Part shown: positions 1-11,127 of the stretch, piece by piece | Position numbering within the stretch: position 1 is the first letter of the stretch | Layout: the number at the start of each line of letters is the position of its first letter | DNA from: Marinobacter bohaiensis | Lineage (GTDB): Bacteria; Pseudomonadota; Gammaproteobacteria; Pseudomonadales; Oleiphilaceae | Assembly (NCBI RefSeq): GCF_003258515.1 | Contig: NZ_QGEH01000004.1 | Coordinates: 1 to 64,000 of the forward strand | Length of the DNA: 64,000 nucleotides | Direction of reading: 5' to 3' | Position numbers and translations under genes: made by a program | The notes under the pieces: model-generated | What the model saw: the letters and a program-made list of their open reading frames with translations, nothing else | What the model was told of the DNA's origin: nothing | The model's database searches: none

Positions 1-5
1 CGCGT

Positions 6-33
6 ATTCTACCGCGCTTCTCAACCTTGTCAA
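6..33 (-). promoter_or_regulatory. sigma70 promoter, nearest to the left edge
   Basis: On the minus strand -35 TTGACA (28-33) and -10 TAGAAT (6-11) have a 16-bp spacer, followed by ACGCG. The predicted start point falls at or just beyond the window edge, so the transcribed gene is outside the window. An rRNA or tRNA operon is the likeliest product. Confidence 0.7.
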
Positions 34-108
34 CCGTTATTTTTCAGCGTTTTCGATGCTTCCGAAACCGCCGAATCGTTGCCGGCTGACCCGTTCAAGG
101 TGGCGCGC

Positions 109-136
109 ATTTTACGCTGTTTCGCCACCCTGTCAA
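109..136 (-). promoter_or_regulatory. sigma70 promoter, middle of three in tandem
   Basis: On the minus strand a consensus -35 TTGACA (131-136) and a -10 TAAAAT (109-114) are separated by 16 bp and followed by GCGCGCC. This is the closest of the three to consensus at -35. The region lies inside a degenerate repeat of about 130 bp shared with the neighbouring promoters. Confidence 0.75.
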
Positions 137-240
137 CCGTTGATTTCGAGAAAATTTAAATCAAATTCTTCAAGTAAATCAGTCGGTTGCCTTTCGATTT
201 CTGACCCGCCTCAGTGGCGTGCCCCTCGAAAGAGATGCGC

Positions 241-268
241 ATTCTACAGACTTCTCCGAACCCGTCAA
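241..268 (-). promoter_or_regulatory. sigma70 promoter, upstream-most of three in tandem
   Basis: Read on the minus strand there is a -35 TTGACG (263-268) and a -10 TAGAAT (241-246) with a 16-bp spacer, followed by a GCGC discriminator. The same layout recurs twice further left. Strong tandem promoters with G+C-rich discriminators are typical of stringently controlled stable-RNA operons. The transcript runs toward the left edge and away from purT, which ends at 297. Confidence 0.7.
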
Positions 269-296
269 CGCCTTTTTCAAAAAAATCTGAAGAAAC

Positions 297-1478
297 TTAA
301 AACTCGACCTTAACCGCCCCGGCCGACACCCGCGCCTGTGCACGAGCGCTCTCCACATCCTCTCCCCGAGCCAGGGCAACACCCATGCGCCGACGCCCCG
401 CAATTTCAGGCTTACCGAACAGACGAATTTGGGTATCCGGGTTTACCAGCGCTTCTTCTATATGAGTAAAGGTCGGTGACCGCGACTCACCGGTAGGCAA
501 TATAACCGCAGACGCACAGGCACCCTGCTGACGAATCGCCGGCACCGGCAGCCCCAGGATTGCTCTCGCATGCAGGGCGAACTCGGACAGGTCCTGGGAC
601 ACCAGTGTAACCAGGCCCGTGTCATGGGGACGCGGAGACACTTCGGAGAAATAGACGTCGTCACCTTTTATGAACAGCTCTACGCCGAACACTCCGTAGC
701 CACCAAGATCAGCCGTTACTTTATCGGCGATCTCTCGGGAGCGCGCAAGCGCGAGCTCGCTCATTGGGTGCGGCTGCCAGGACTCACGGTAGTCGCCATC
801 TTCCTGGATATGGCCGATGGGATCACAGAAAGACACACCCGCCGCGTGACGAACAGTCAGTAGCGTAATCTCGTAATCGAAATCCACGAAGCCCTCGACG
901 ATCACCCGCCCCTGTCCGGCGCGACCACCCTGTTGCGCATAGTCCCAGGCGGCGTCGATGTCCGCTTCGGTTTTTACCGTGCTCTGACCTTTGCCGCTCG
1001 AACTCATAACCGGCTTAACGACCAGCGGTAAACCAACCTCAGCGACGGCGGCACGATAATCTTCCAATGTTTCGGCAAAGCGATAGGGCGAGGTTGGCAA
1101 ACCGAGCGTCTCGGCCGCCAGGCGACGAATGCCTTCCCGGTCCATGGTCAGATTCACCGCACGAGCGGTCGGCACCACACGGACACCTTCCTGCTCCAAC
1201 CGGACCAGCTCTGGCGTGGCAATCGCCTCGATTTCAGGCACCACCAGATGAGGCTTCTCCAGTTCGACCACCCGGCGCAACTCATCCGCATCCAGCATAT
1301 TAATCACATGACTGCGGTGGGCCACCTGCATGGCCGGCGCATTTTCGTAGCGATCAACGGCAATCACCTCAACGCCCAGACGCTGAAGCTCAATCACTAC
1401 CTCCTTACCCAATTCACCCGCGCCACAAAAGAGCACCCTGAATGCCGTTTCCGTCAACGGTGTCCCGATACTGACCAT
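297..1478 (-). CDS. purT: Formate-dependent GAR transformylase 2 (PurT)
   Basis: Phosphoribosylglycinamide formyltransferase 2 makes formyl-GAR from GAR, formate and ATP in purine synthesis, without folate. At 393 aa it matches the usual length. It is an ATP-grasp enzyme: an N-terminal nucleotide-fold part carries the GAGELGKE motif near residue 20, an EIEAIAT segment lies near residue 82, and the ATP-binding SSSGKGQS loop lies near residue 160. A good ribosome site (GAGGAAA) sits 5-10 bases before the ATG. It is followed by tandem promoters on the same strand that serve another gene. PurL, another enzyme of the pathway, is encoded 3 kb away but not in the same operon. Confidence 0.96.
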   Translation of the reverse strand: MVSIGTPLTETAFRVLFCGAGELGKEVVIELQRLGVEVIAVDRYENAPAMQVAHRSHVINMLDADELRRVVELEKPHLVVPEIEAIATPELVRLEQEGVRVVPTARAVNLTMDREGIRRLAAETLGLPTSPYRFAETLEDYRAAVAEVGLPLVVKPVMSSSGKGQSTVKTEADIDAAWDYAQQGGRAGQGRVIVEGFVDFDYEITLLTVRHAAGVSFCDPIGHIQEDGDYRESWQPHPMSELALARSREIADKVTADLGGYGVFGVELFIKGDDVYFSEVSPRPHDTGLVTLVSQDLSEFALHARAILGLPVPAIRQQGACASAVILPTGESRSPTFTHIEEALVNPDTQIRLFGKPEIAGRRRMGVALARGEDVESARAQARVSAGAVKVEF

Positions 1479-1535
1479 TCGTCTTTCCTCATTTCATCCA
1501 TTCAAGTAAACCCGCCGACTGGGGACCACCAGAAA

Positions 1536-1724
1536 CTAGAGAGCCACCCGCTCCTCGCGCACGACCACTTTCTTCATCACCTCGCGGCGCTCGTCATTGG
1601 TCATATCAAACCAGCGCGTGATCTCGTCACCAGTACGCTGGCAACCAACGCACATATCGTCTGCATCCAGGGCACACACCCCAACACAAGGGGAGCGCAC
1701 CGGCGCCGCATGCCTATCCGCCAT
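1536..1724 (-). CDS. DUF1289 family small cysteine-rich protein
   Basis: A 62-aa protein with the DUF1289 signature: SPCVGVC near the N-terminus and a second CVGC pair, so four cysteines could bind a metal, followed by the conserved GDEITRW segment. The molecular function of the family is not established. I place the start at the ATG at 1724; the codon before it is a TTG. The coding sequence begins directly after the gamma-carbonic anhydrase stop, so the two are probably cotranscribed and translationally coupled. Confidence 0.85.
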   Translation of the reverse strand: MADRHAAPVRSPCVGVCALDADDMCVGCQRTGDEITRWFDMTNDERREVMKKVVVREERVAL

Positions 1725-1727
1725 CAA

Positions 1728-2252
1728 TCAGTCCACTACTTTAAAGTCATTCCGGTAGCGCCGGGCATTGTCGACATAATGCGCGGCGCTCAGCTCCAGC
1801 ATCTTGCGCTGACTGTCATTCAATTCCCGCTTCACCTTTCCCGGAGAGCCAACAACCAGAGAGCCGTCCGGCACGATCATTCCTTCGGGGATCAGGGTAT
1901 TGGCACCAATCAGGCAATGCTTGCCGATCTTCGCTCCATTAAGGACGACCGCGTTAATGCCGATCAGGGAATAATCGCCAATTTCACAGCCGTGCAACAT
2001 GGCTTTGTGCCCAACGGTCACCCCCTGCCCCAGCGTCAAGGGTATACCGGCGTCGGTATGCATCACCGTGCCATCCTGGACATTGGACTCGGGGCCCACG
2101 GTAATCAGGTCGTTGTCACCGCGAATCACCACGTTGAACCAGACACTGGCCTTATCCTGCAGGCAGACCCGGCCAATCACCGTGGCATTGTGCGCGATAA
2201 AATGATCACCGCCCTCCAGTGTTGGTTGCTGATCTCCCAATGCGTATCTCAT
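1728..2252 (-). CDS. Gamma-class carbonic anhydrase family protein (YrdA-like)
   Basis: A 174-aa left-handed beta-helix protein made of hexapeptide repeats. From the start at 2252 (MRYALGDQ), the three expected metal-binding histidines are His65 (MHTDAG), His82 and His87 (GHKAMLHG). The family includes carbonic anhydrases and relatives with unproven activity, so catalysis is inferred. Upstream in-frame ATGs exist at 2258 and 2294. The start at 2252 matches the usual N-terminus of the family and lies a few bases after the Nudix gene stop (2260-2262). It forms an operon with the upstream Nudix gene and the DUF1289 gene. Confidence 0.88.
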   Translation of the reverse strand: MRYALGDQQPTLEGGDHFIAHNATVIGRVCLQDKASVWFNVVIRGDNDLITVGPESNVQDGTVMHTDAGIPLTLGQGVTVGHKAMLHGCEIGDYSLIGINAVVLNGAKIGKHCLIGANTLIPEGMIVPDGSLVVGSPGKVKRELNDSQRKMLELSAAHYVDNARRYRNDFKVVD

Positions 2253-2259
2253 GACCATC

Positions 2260-2841
2260 TCAGCTCGGCGCTTCCAGTAAATCGATCCCGGCATCGTACA
2301 CCGCGTTCAGGAAGTCAACCAGCACGACCGCGGACAACCCCCAGATGTGATACCCCTCCCATTCGTAGCAGGGGACGTAAAGGGTATGCCCCTGAAATCC
2401 CAGCGCATCGGTTCGCAGGCGCCTGTCCTCCATAAAGAAAGACACCGGCACCTTGAAGATCGCATCGATTTCTTCCGGGCTGGCCGTCAATGTCGCGTCA
2501 TGAGGCACGATGCCAACAAAGGGCGTTACCAGGATACGGTGACGGGAGACCACCTGACCCAACGGGCCCGCGACCATCACTTCCGATGGCGGCAAGCCGA
2601 TTTCCTCATGGGTTTCTCGCAGCGCGGTCTCTTCCAGCGACCGATCCGACAGGTCCCGCTTGCCTCCGGGAAAGGCAACCTGCCCTCGATGCGTCTTGAG
2701 ATGGGCGGCACGCTGGGTCAGGATCAGCTCGGGGTTATCCGGCACATTGGTCACGGGCACCAGAACCCCTGCTTCGGGATAGTCCAGCGCAATCAATTTT
2801 GGCGTATGACGATCAAGACGCTCTTTGAAATGCTTAAACAA
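2260..2841 (-). CDS. Nudix hydrolase, CoA pyrophosphatase type (NudL-like)
   Basis: The protein carries a full Nudix box at about residues 60-82 ([14 protein letters not shown], then RETHEEIGL), placing it in the CoA diphosphatase-like group, which cleaves CoA to phosphopantetheine and 3',5'-ADP. An AAGGA ribosome site lies about 10 bases before a TTG at 2841, giving 193 aa. The in-frame ATG at 2919 would add 26 residues with no family resemblance, so I prefer TTG. The gene is divergent from a second Nudix gene and heads an operon with the gamma-carbonic anhydrase and DUF1289 genes. The substrate is inferred from family only. Confidence 0.85.
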   Translation of the reverse strand: MFKHFKERLDRHTPKLIALDYPEAGVLVPVTNVPDNPELILTQRAAHLKTHRGQVAFPGGKRDLSDRSLEETALRETHEEIGLPPSEVMVAGPLGQVVSRHRILVTPFVGIVPHDATLTASPEEIDAIFKVPVSFFMEDRRLRTDALGFQGHTLYVPCYEWEGYHIWGLSAVVLVDFLNAVYDAGIDLLEAPS

Positions 2842-3001
2842 GCCGGGCGTTCCTTTTGTTCGATAACATCGATTGTTCGCTATCCGTCGATCACATCCGG
2901 AAAATCGGTCGCACACCACCGAACCGACAATTGATTGGTCAATCGGGTCGACGAGCGGGCAAGCCTCGGTATACTGGGATGATACAGAATTGAGGTGGCT
3001 A

Positions 3002-3544
3002 ATGAATTATTGCAGTCATTGCGGCAAACCGGTAACCCATCGCATCCCGGAAGGCGACAATCGACATCGCTATGTTTGCGATCATTGCGACCGAATCCAT
3101 TACGAAAACCCGCGCATCGTGGCCGGCACGGTTCCCATCTGGAATGGACAGGTCCTGCTGTGTCGCCGAGCCATCGAACCCCGCAAGGGGTACTGGACGC
3201 TGCCAGCCGGTTTTATGGAAAACTCGGAAACCACAGTCGAAGCAGCCGTTCGCGAGACCCAGGAAGAAGCGCTGGCCGCGGTGAATGTCGATGGCCTCTA
3301 CACCATTCTCCACGTCCCCCACATCGACCAGGTGCACATGTTCTTCCGGGCGAGCCTCACAGACGGTTCCTTCGGCGCCGGCGAGGAATCCCTGGATGCC
3401 CAGCTTTTCCCGCTGGCAGACATCCCCTGGGAGGAGCTTGCGTTTCCCACAATCCGGGAAACGCTGGAGTATTTCGTCGAGGATATCGAGCGCGACGACT
3501 TCCCCCTGCATATCGGCGATATCCGCCGTCGGCTGGGGCAATAG
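3002..3544 (+). CDS. Nudix hydrolase with N-terminal zinc ribbon
   Basis: A 180-aa protein with a zinc ribbon (Cys4, Cys7, Cys26, Cys29) followed by a Nudix domain whose box starts at Gly70 (GFMENSETTVEAA, RETQEEA). Such proteins hydrolyse nucleoside diphosphate-linked substrates such as ADP-ribose or NADH-like dinucleotides; the exact substrate cannot be read here. The ATG at 3002 has a GAGGTG ribosome site, and the open frame upstream of it is unrelated to the family. It is convergent with the NIF3-like gene, with a gap of only four bases. Confidence 0.9.
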   Translation: MNYCSHCGKPVTHRIPEGDNRHRYVCDHCDRIHYENPRIVAGTVPIWNGQVLLCRRAIEPRKGYWTLPAGFMENSETTVEAAVRETQEEALAAVNVDGLYTILHVPHIDQVHMFFRASLTDGSFGAGEESLDAQLFPLADIPWEELAFPTIRETLEYFVEDIERDDFPLHIGDIRRRLGQ

Positions 3545-3548
3545 CGGC

Positions 3549-3863
3549 TCAGTCGAAAACCTCGACGCGCAACACCTCGTAAGCGGGCTCCTCATAAGGG
3601 TGGGCCTGCTTGAGCGCTTGGATGGCATTTCGGATCAAATCCGCTTCGCAGACCAGCTCCACCTTGTATTCATCAACCCGTTCCACCTCTCCCTGCTGCC
3701 CCAGGTATGGCTGACTCCCGTCCAGCGGCCGAAACTGGCCCCGCCCCAAACACTGCCAGGCGCAGCTGTCGTAGTCGCCGATACGCCCTGCCCCAGCCTC
3801 AAACAGCGCTGACTTGGTTTGTTCCAGGTGACTCTCAGGCACGAAATAGCAAAGCTTGAACAT
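3549..3863 (-). CDS. NIF3-like / YqfO-type small domain protein
   Basis: A 104-aa single-domain protein starting MFKLCYFVPESH and ending with the typical HPYEEPAYEV block. This corresponds to the small insert domain of YqfO/NIF3 proteins, which occurs on its own in many gammaproteobacteria. The fold resembles PII/CutA-like trimers, and the function is unknown. The start at 3863 has a strong GGGAGG ribosome site; a longer frame to 3944 lacks one. Its upstream region (3864-4462) is unusually rich in DnaA boxes and inverted repeats. Confidence 0.85.
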   Translation of the reverse strand: MFKLCYFVPESHLEQTKSALFEAGAGRIGDYDSCAWQCLGRGQFRPLDGSQPYLGQQGEVERVDEYKVELVCEADLIRNAIQALKQAHPYEEPAYEVLRVEVFD

Positions 3864-3916
3864 CACATCCTCCCACGAGCTTCGGCGCAAAACATGGATT
3901 GAATCGCGCTCAAGAA

Positions 3917-3925
3917 TTATCCACA
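3917..3925 (+). promoter_or_regulatory. DnaA box (perfect TTATCCACA)
   Basis: The nine bases match the consensus high-affinity DnaA box exactly. It is the first of four such boxes within 270 bp. Confidence 0.6.
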
Positions 3926-3973
3926 ACAGTCGCAATGCCTTCAAAAAAGCCCGCCCTCAAACGCTTGTACGAC

Positions 3974-3996
3974 TTACCCACAGATTCTGTGGATAA
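3974..3996. promoter_or_regulatory. Inverted pair of DnaA boxes, 5 bp apart
   Basis: TTACCCACA (3974-3982, one mismatch) faces TGTGGATAA (3988-3996, perfect on the minus strand) across five bases. The pair could also form a short hairpin (CCACAG/CTGTGG). Close opposed DnaA boxes favour cooperative DnaA binding. Confidence 0.6.
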
Positions 3997-4094
3997 CCTT
4001 GGGGATATATTCAGGGAACAGGCGCTGAAGCCCCATGGTTAAGCATCTGACCTCAAATTGGCGACAATTTCACCGCCTTCATTTTTTACTTTAT

Positions 4095-4107
4095 TATCAA
4101 GACTTTA
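4095..4107 (+). promoter_or_regulatory. IHF site matching WATCAANNNNTTR
   Basis: TATCAA, four bases, then TTA matches the IHF consensus at every defined position. It lies in the A+T-rich stretch between the DnaA box pair and the fourth DnaA box. Single consensus matches occur by chance, so the arrangement is the argument. Confidence 0.5.
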
Positions 4108-4177
4108 AAGATATCGCTCAGTTTCTGCCCCGAGTGTTCGCGTTTTAGGCAGATGAAAAACACAAGCTCGGAACAAG

Positions 4178-4186
4178 TGTGCATAA
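4178..4186 (-). promoter_or_regulatory. DnaA box (TTATGCACA on the minus strand)
   Basis: TGTGCATAA reads TTATGCACA on the minus strand, which fits TTATNCACA. It is the fourth box of the cluster. Confidence 0.5.
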
Positions 4187-4195
4187 ATGAGCAAA

Positions 4196-4230
4196 GTCAA
4201 GCGAGGAAATCCCCGATTTCATCGCTTGAC
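4196..4230. repeat. Inverted repeat, 16-bp arms with one mismatch, 3-nt loop
   Basis: The left arm (4196-4211) and right arm (4215-4230) pair over 16 positions with one mismatch around a CCC loop. There is no T-run on either side, so it is not a standard terminator. Confidence 0.85.
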
Positions 4231-4344
4231 CGCCAAACCAGTGACGAAATACTGGCCATGATACGCCAACAAATCGGCAATCATGACCAGTACGTCACGT
4301 TTGTGGGCAAGACTGTCACCAATAGTAACCATTCTCGTTACCAT
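4219..4344 (-). CDS. Possible 41-aa small protein, unrecognised
   Basis: A short frame starts MVTRMVTIGDSL and ends GLAVKR, with a GGGGAG ribosome-like site (4354-4359) nine bases before the ATG at 4344. It lies directly downstream of the purL terminator. I recognise no family. It overlaps two of the inverted repeats, which argues that RNA or DNA structure rather than coding may be what shapes this sequence. Low confidence. Confidence 0.2.
   Translation of the reverse strand: MVTRMVTIGDSLAHKRDVLVMIADLLAYHGQYFVTGLAVKR
4241..4298. repeat. Interrupted inverted repeat, 58 nt
   Basis: GTGACG (4241-4246) pairs with CGTCAC (4293-4298). After a small internal loop, a 12-bp stem (4251-4262 with 4280-4291, one mismatch) closes a 17-nt loop that carries its own GCC/GGC pairing. 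Confidence 0.75.
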
Positions 4345-4347
4345 TGG
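4319..4347. repeat. Inverted repeat, 11-bp arms with one mismatch
   Basis: Arms at 4319-4329 and 4337-4347 pair around a seven-base loop. It is third in a row of four hairpins in this intergenic segment. Confidence 0.75.
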
Positions 4348-4397
4348 AACCAGCTCCCCGCTTCTCCGGCGTTTTTGGCTGACAAAATTTGGCAGAC

Positions 4398-4433
4398 ACA
4401 AAAAAGCCGGCCCGGAAATATCCGGGCCGGCTT
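4398..4433 (-). terminator. Rho-independent terminator of purL
   Basis: A perfect 12-bp stem (4404-4415 with 4422-4433) around a six-base loop is followed on the minus strand by a run of Ts ending near 4398. It lies 30 bp after the purL stop. Confidence 0.9.
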
Positions 4434-4462
4434 CTCTAGTAACCGACGTGGTCGATGCCGGA

Positions 4463-8368
<3,906 letters not shown>

Positions 8369-8865
8369 GGCAAAAACCTGTATCGCGCTGATCTGGGAGA
8401 CAATGGGGCAATCGCCGCAAAAGCGGGCCACCCCCGTTCAAGACGGCCGCAATGATACTGGAATCCGGTCGCCGGATACAGGTTTGCCGGCCCCGGATGA
8501 ATGTCGATTCTGCAAGTGCCTGAATTCGCGTTCGAGCACGGTCCGACGCCCCTGAAGCCCGGATCCTGGCCGTCCGATCATCCGCCCGGGCCAACCTAAG
8601 CAACTGTATAAAAAGTTACCACATCATTAAAATTTACACCCTTTTGCAGACTTCGACCGGCATCCGATTGACCCTCCCGAAGCTTTTGGCCATGATCCAG
8701 CTATATCGAACGACACCGGTACGTCCTTTGCGCGTCGCACCGGAGCGCCAACCGCCCGTAGAATGCGGAAAGCACAGCCTCAGTGCATCAGGGTGCCGGT
8801 CACAGAGCCCGGCCCAACGCCGCTAAACAGAGTCTTCTGCAAAGCAAGAAGGAACCCATCCCAGC
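8369..8865. other. Divergent purL-mltF intergenic region
   Basis: About 500 bp with no gene I can support. An A+T-rich patch at about 8600-8645 stands out and probably holds promoter elements. I see no clear PurR-type palindrome. Confidence 0.6.
8668..8696 (+). promoter_or_regulatory. Possible sigma70 promoter for mltF
   Basis: TTGACC (8668-8673), a 17-bp spacer and CATGAT (8691-8696) form a weak sigma70-like match about 170 bp upstream of mltF. Confidence 0.3.
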
Positions 8866-10404
8866 GTGGATACGGTGAGGGAGAGCAGATACTTGCCCGT
8901 TATTTCCATCCTGAAATCAGCACGCCGCGGCCCGATGGGCCTGGCTCTCGTGCTGGGCATCGCCGGTGCCCTGACGGCCTGTTCGCGCCCGTCGACACTG
9001 GAAGAGCTGCGTCAGGAAGGCGTACTGCACGTCATCGCCCGCCCCTCGCCATCCGTCTATTACGACGGCCGAGACGGTCCAACGGGGTATGAATACGAAC
9101 TGGCCAAACGCTTCGCCGACGAGCTGGGCGTGGAACTGAGGGTGCGCGAAGCCGAAGGCAACGGCCAGATCCTGTCGGTGCTCAAACAGGGCTATGCGCA
9201 TATCGGCCTGGCCGGTCTGACCAACACCCTGCCCAGCACGCAAGCTTTCAAGAGCGTGCCCATCAACCTGAGCGTGCAGTCCACCCTGATCTACAACCGC
9301 GACGCCGATACGGCCGGTAACGCCAAAGACATCGGCGATCGCGTCATCCACGCCGTCGCCAACAGCAATCACATCGCGCCGCTACGCAAGCTGGCCCAGC
9401 AGCAGCCGGGCCTGCACTGGCAGGCTCATGACGATCTGGATACTGCCGGCATCCTCGAGCGGGTCGAGTCCGGGGAGTTCGAAGTGGCGGTGGTGGACTC
9501 CACCGAGCTGGCCCTGAACCAGGTGTTCTTCCCCCACGTCAAGAAAGGTTTCGACCTGAACGAGCCGCAGCCCATCGCCTGGCTGTTCCCCAGCGAACAG
9601 GACGACACCCTGGCCAACGCGGCCCGGCGGTTCCTGCAAAAGATGCAGGCCAATGGCCGCCTCAAACAGTTGCGAGAGCGTTTCTACGGCCATCTGGACC
9701 GGCTCAACTATGTGGGCGCGCGTACGTTCGTCTACCACGTGCGCAACCGACTGCCCAACTACGAGCTGGTGTTCCAGGCCACCGCCGAGAAATACAAAAT
9801 GGACTGGCGTCTGTTGGCGGCGATCGGCTACCAGGAATCCCACTGGCGCCCCAATGCGGTGTCGCCCACCGGCGTGCGCGGCATGATGATGCTGACCCAG
9901 AACACCGCCGAATACGTGGGCATCGACAACCGCCTGGATCCGGAGAAAAGCATTGAAGGCGGCGCCCGCTATTTCCAGATGGTGCACGACCAGATTCCCG
10001 ACGACATTCCCGAACCGGACCGTTCCTGGTTCGCACTGGCCTCCTACAACGTGGGCTTCGGCCACCTGGAAGACGCCCGCCGCCTGACCGAGGCCGACGG
10101 CCGCGATCCGGACCGCTGGGTCGACGTCAAGGAATACCTGCCGCTGCTGGCACAGAAAGAGTGGTACTCGAAAACCCGCTACGGCTACGCCCGGGGCCAC
10201 GAGCCGGTGGTCTACGTGCAGAACATCCGCCGCTACTACGACGTACTGGTGTGGATGAAAGAGCCCATCAACCCCACCGAGCAGTTGGCCCAGTCTCCGG
10301 ACTTCCCTGAGCTCGACGCCACCCAACCGAGCGACGACACCCTGGCGCCGGTTCAGCCGGTGCGGGTTCCCCAGGAACTGAGCGTCGCACCGCCGACCCT
10401 GTGA
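8866..10404 (+). CDS. mltF: Membrane-bound lytic transglycosylase F
   Basis: MltF cleaves the glycan strands of peptidoglycan to 1,6-anhydro ends. After a hydrophobic lipoprotein-like leader ending LTAC, residues of about 45-270 form a bacterial solute-binding (type 3) domain that regulates activity. A C-terminal SLT lysozyme-like domain has the catalytic glutamate in AIGYQESHW (Glu324) and the VSPTGVRGMMMLT motif. The 512-aa frame begins with GTG. A TTG at 8893 with a GAGGGAG site upstream gives a more typical leader, so the exact start is uncertain. It is likely anchored to the outer membrane through the lipid-modified cysteine. Confidence 0.94.
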   Translation: MDTVRESRYLPVISILKSARRGPMGLALVLGIAGALTACSRPSTLEELRQEGVLHVIARPSPSVYYDGRDGPTGYEYELAKRFADELGVELRVREAEGNGQILSVLKQGYAHIGLAGLTNTLPSTQAFKSVPINLSVQSTLIYNRDADTAGNAKDIGDRVIHAVANSNHIAPLRKLAQQQPGLHWQAHDDLDTAGILERVESGEFEVAVVDSTELALNQVFFPHVKKGFDLNEPQPIAWLFPSEQDDTLANAARRFLQKMQANGRLKQLRERFYGHLDRLNYVGARTFVYHVRNRLPNYELVFQATAEKYKMDWRLLAAIGYQESHWRPNAVSPTGVRGMMMLTQNTAEYVGIDNRLDPEKSIEGGARYFQMVHDQIPDDIPEPDRSWFALASYNVGFGHLEDARRLTEADGRDPDRWVDVKEYLPLLAQKEWYSKTRYGYARGHEPVVYVQNIRRYYDVLVWMKEPINPTEQLAQSPDFPELDATQPSDDTLAPVQPVRVPQELSVAPPTL

Positions 10405-10431
10405 CGGGCCGGCCCGGTCCATCGGACCAGT

Positions 10432-10932
10432 TTACTCGGCCGGCGGATTCAGTGACTCTTCCCGCACCTCCAGGGCCCGTTCCGCCTGTTCGCCGGTGAA
10501 TCCGCGCTGGGCCAGGAAGCGCGCCTGGCGCACTCGGTCGTCCCACCCCAGACGCTCCTCGCCGATTCCGAAACGCCGCCGCCGTGTCCGGGTCGCCCAT
10601 TGCGCCCACTGCTCATCGCTCACCTCAACCAGACAGGACGGCCGCGTGAAGACGCCACGCTGCTGCAGCTCGCTCTCGATGCGCAGGGGCCCGTAACCCA
10701 GCTCCATGCGCTGGCGTGCGTAGACATCGGCGAAGCGATCGTCGTCCAGCCAGCCCTCCGCCTCGTAATCGTCGAGCACCGGGTCGATCACCTCCGGCGC
10801 CAGCTTTCGCTGCATCAATTTCAGCCGCAGTTCCTGCCGGCTGTGCTCACGCCGGGCCAGGAGTTTGAGCGCGACCGAGCGCGCCCGGTACTCAGGATCT
10901 TCGTTTTCGGATTTTCCCTTGCGGAACGCCAT
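10432..10932 (-). CDS. recX: Regulatory protein RecX
   Basis: A 166-aa RecX protein, which binds RecA filaments and limits recombinase activity. The family pattern is clear: RARSVALKLLARREHSRQEL near the start, then YEAEGWLDDDRFA and LGYGPLRIESELQQRGV, i.e. stacked three-helix repeats. The start at 10932 (MAFRKGKSE) is preferred over far upstream frames that overlap the divergent DUF349 promoter. RecX is normally encoded right after recA; here recA is not adjacent, and the neighbours are mltF (convergent) and a DUF349 gene (divergent). Confidence 0.9.
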   Translation of the reverse strand: MAFRKGKSENEDPEYRARSVALKLLARREHSRQELRLKLMQRKLAPEVIDPVLDDYEAEGWLDDDRFADVYARQRMELGYGPLRIESELQQRGVFTRPSCLVEVSDEQWAQWATRTRRRRFGIGEERLGWDDRVRQARFLAQRGFTGEQAERALEVREESLNPPAE

Positions 10933-11127
10933 GAAAGCCTTTCCAGAACCTGTCGCAATCCACCGCCCCACACCTGTGCAGGCGGTCGCCAAAAAGATTA
11001 GACTAACCCACCGAACGAGCGGGCGTCGATTGGCCCCGCCCCGTCTGCCGGCAGTCGCAACCGCGACTGCCCGATTCTGGTCCGCGGTCTGACCAGCAAT
11101 TTGCCATCCAGTGTGGGGAGCCCAGTT

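Larger units (their letters stand above)
3864..4462. other. Structured non-coding segment between NIF3-like gene and purL
   Basis: About 600 bp without a confident gene. It holds four DnaA boxes, a consensus IHF site in an A+T-rich stretch (about 4078-4125), three inverted repeats and the purL terminator; these are listed individually. The DNA is visibly richer in A+T than the flanking genes. Confidence 0.8.

Noticed and set aside
4241-4298. Integron attC site
   Set aside because: The imperfect long hairpin resembles one in size, but the RYYYAAC/GTTRRRY core pair is not present in the right place and no integrase or cassette array is nearby.
3864-4462. Main chromosomal origin (oriC)
   Set aside because: DnaA boxes and an A+T-rich stretch are present, but no dnaA, dnaN, recF, gidA or parAB genes lie nearby and only four boxes are seen.
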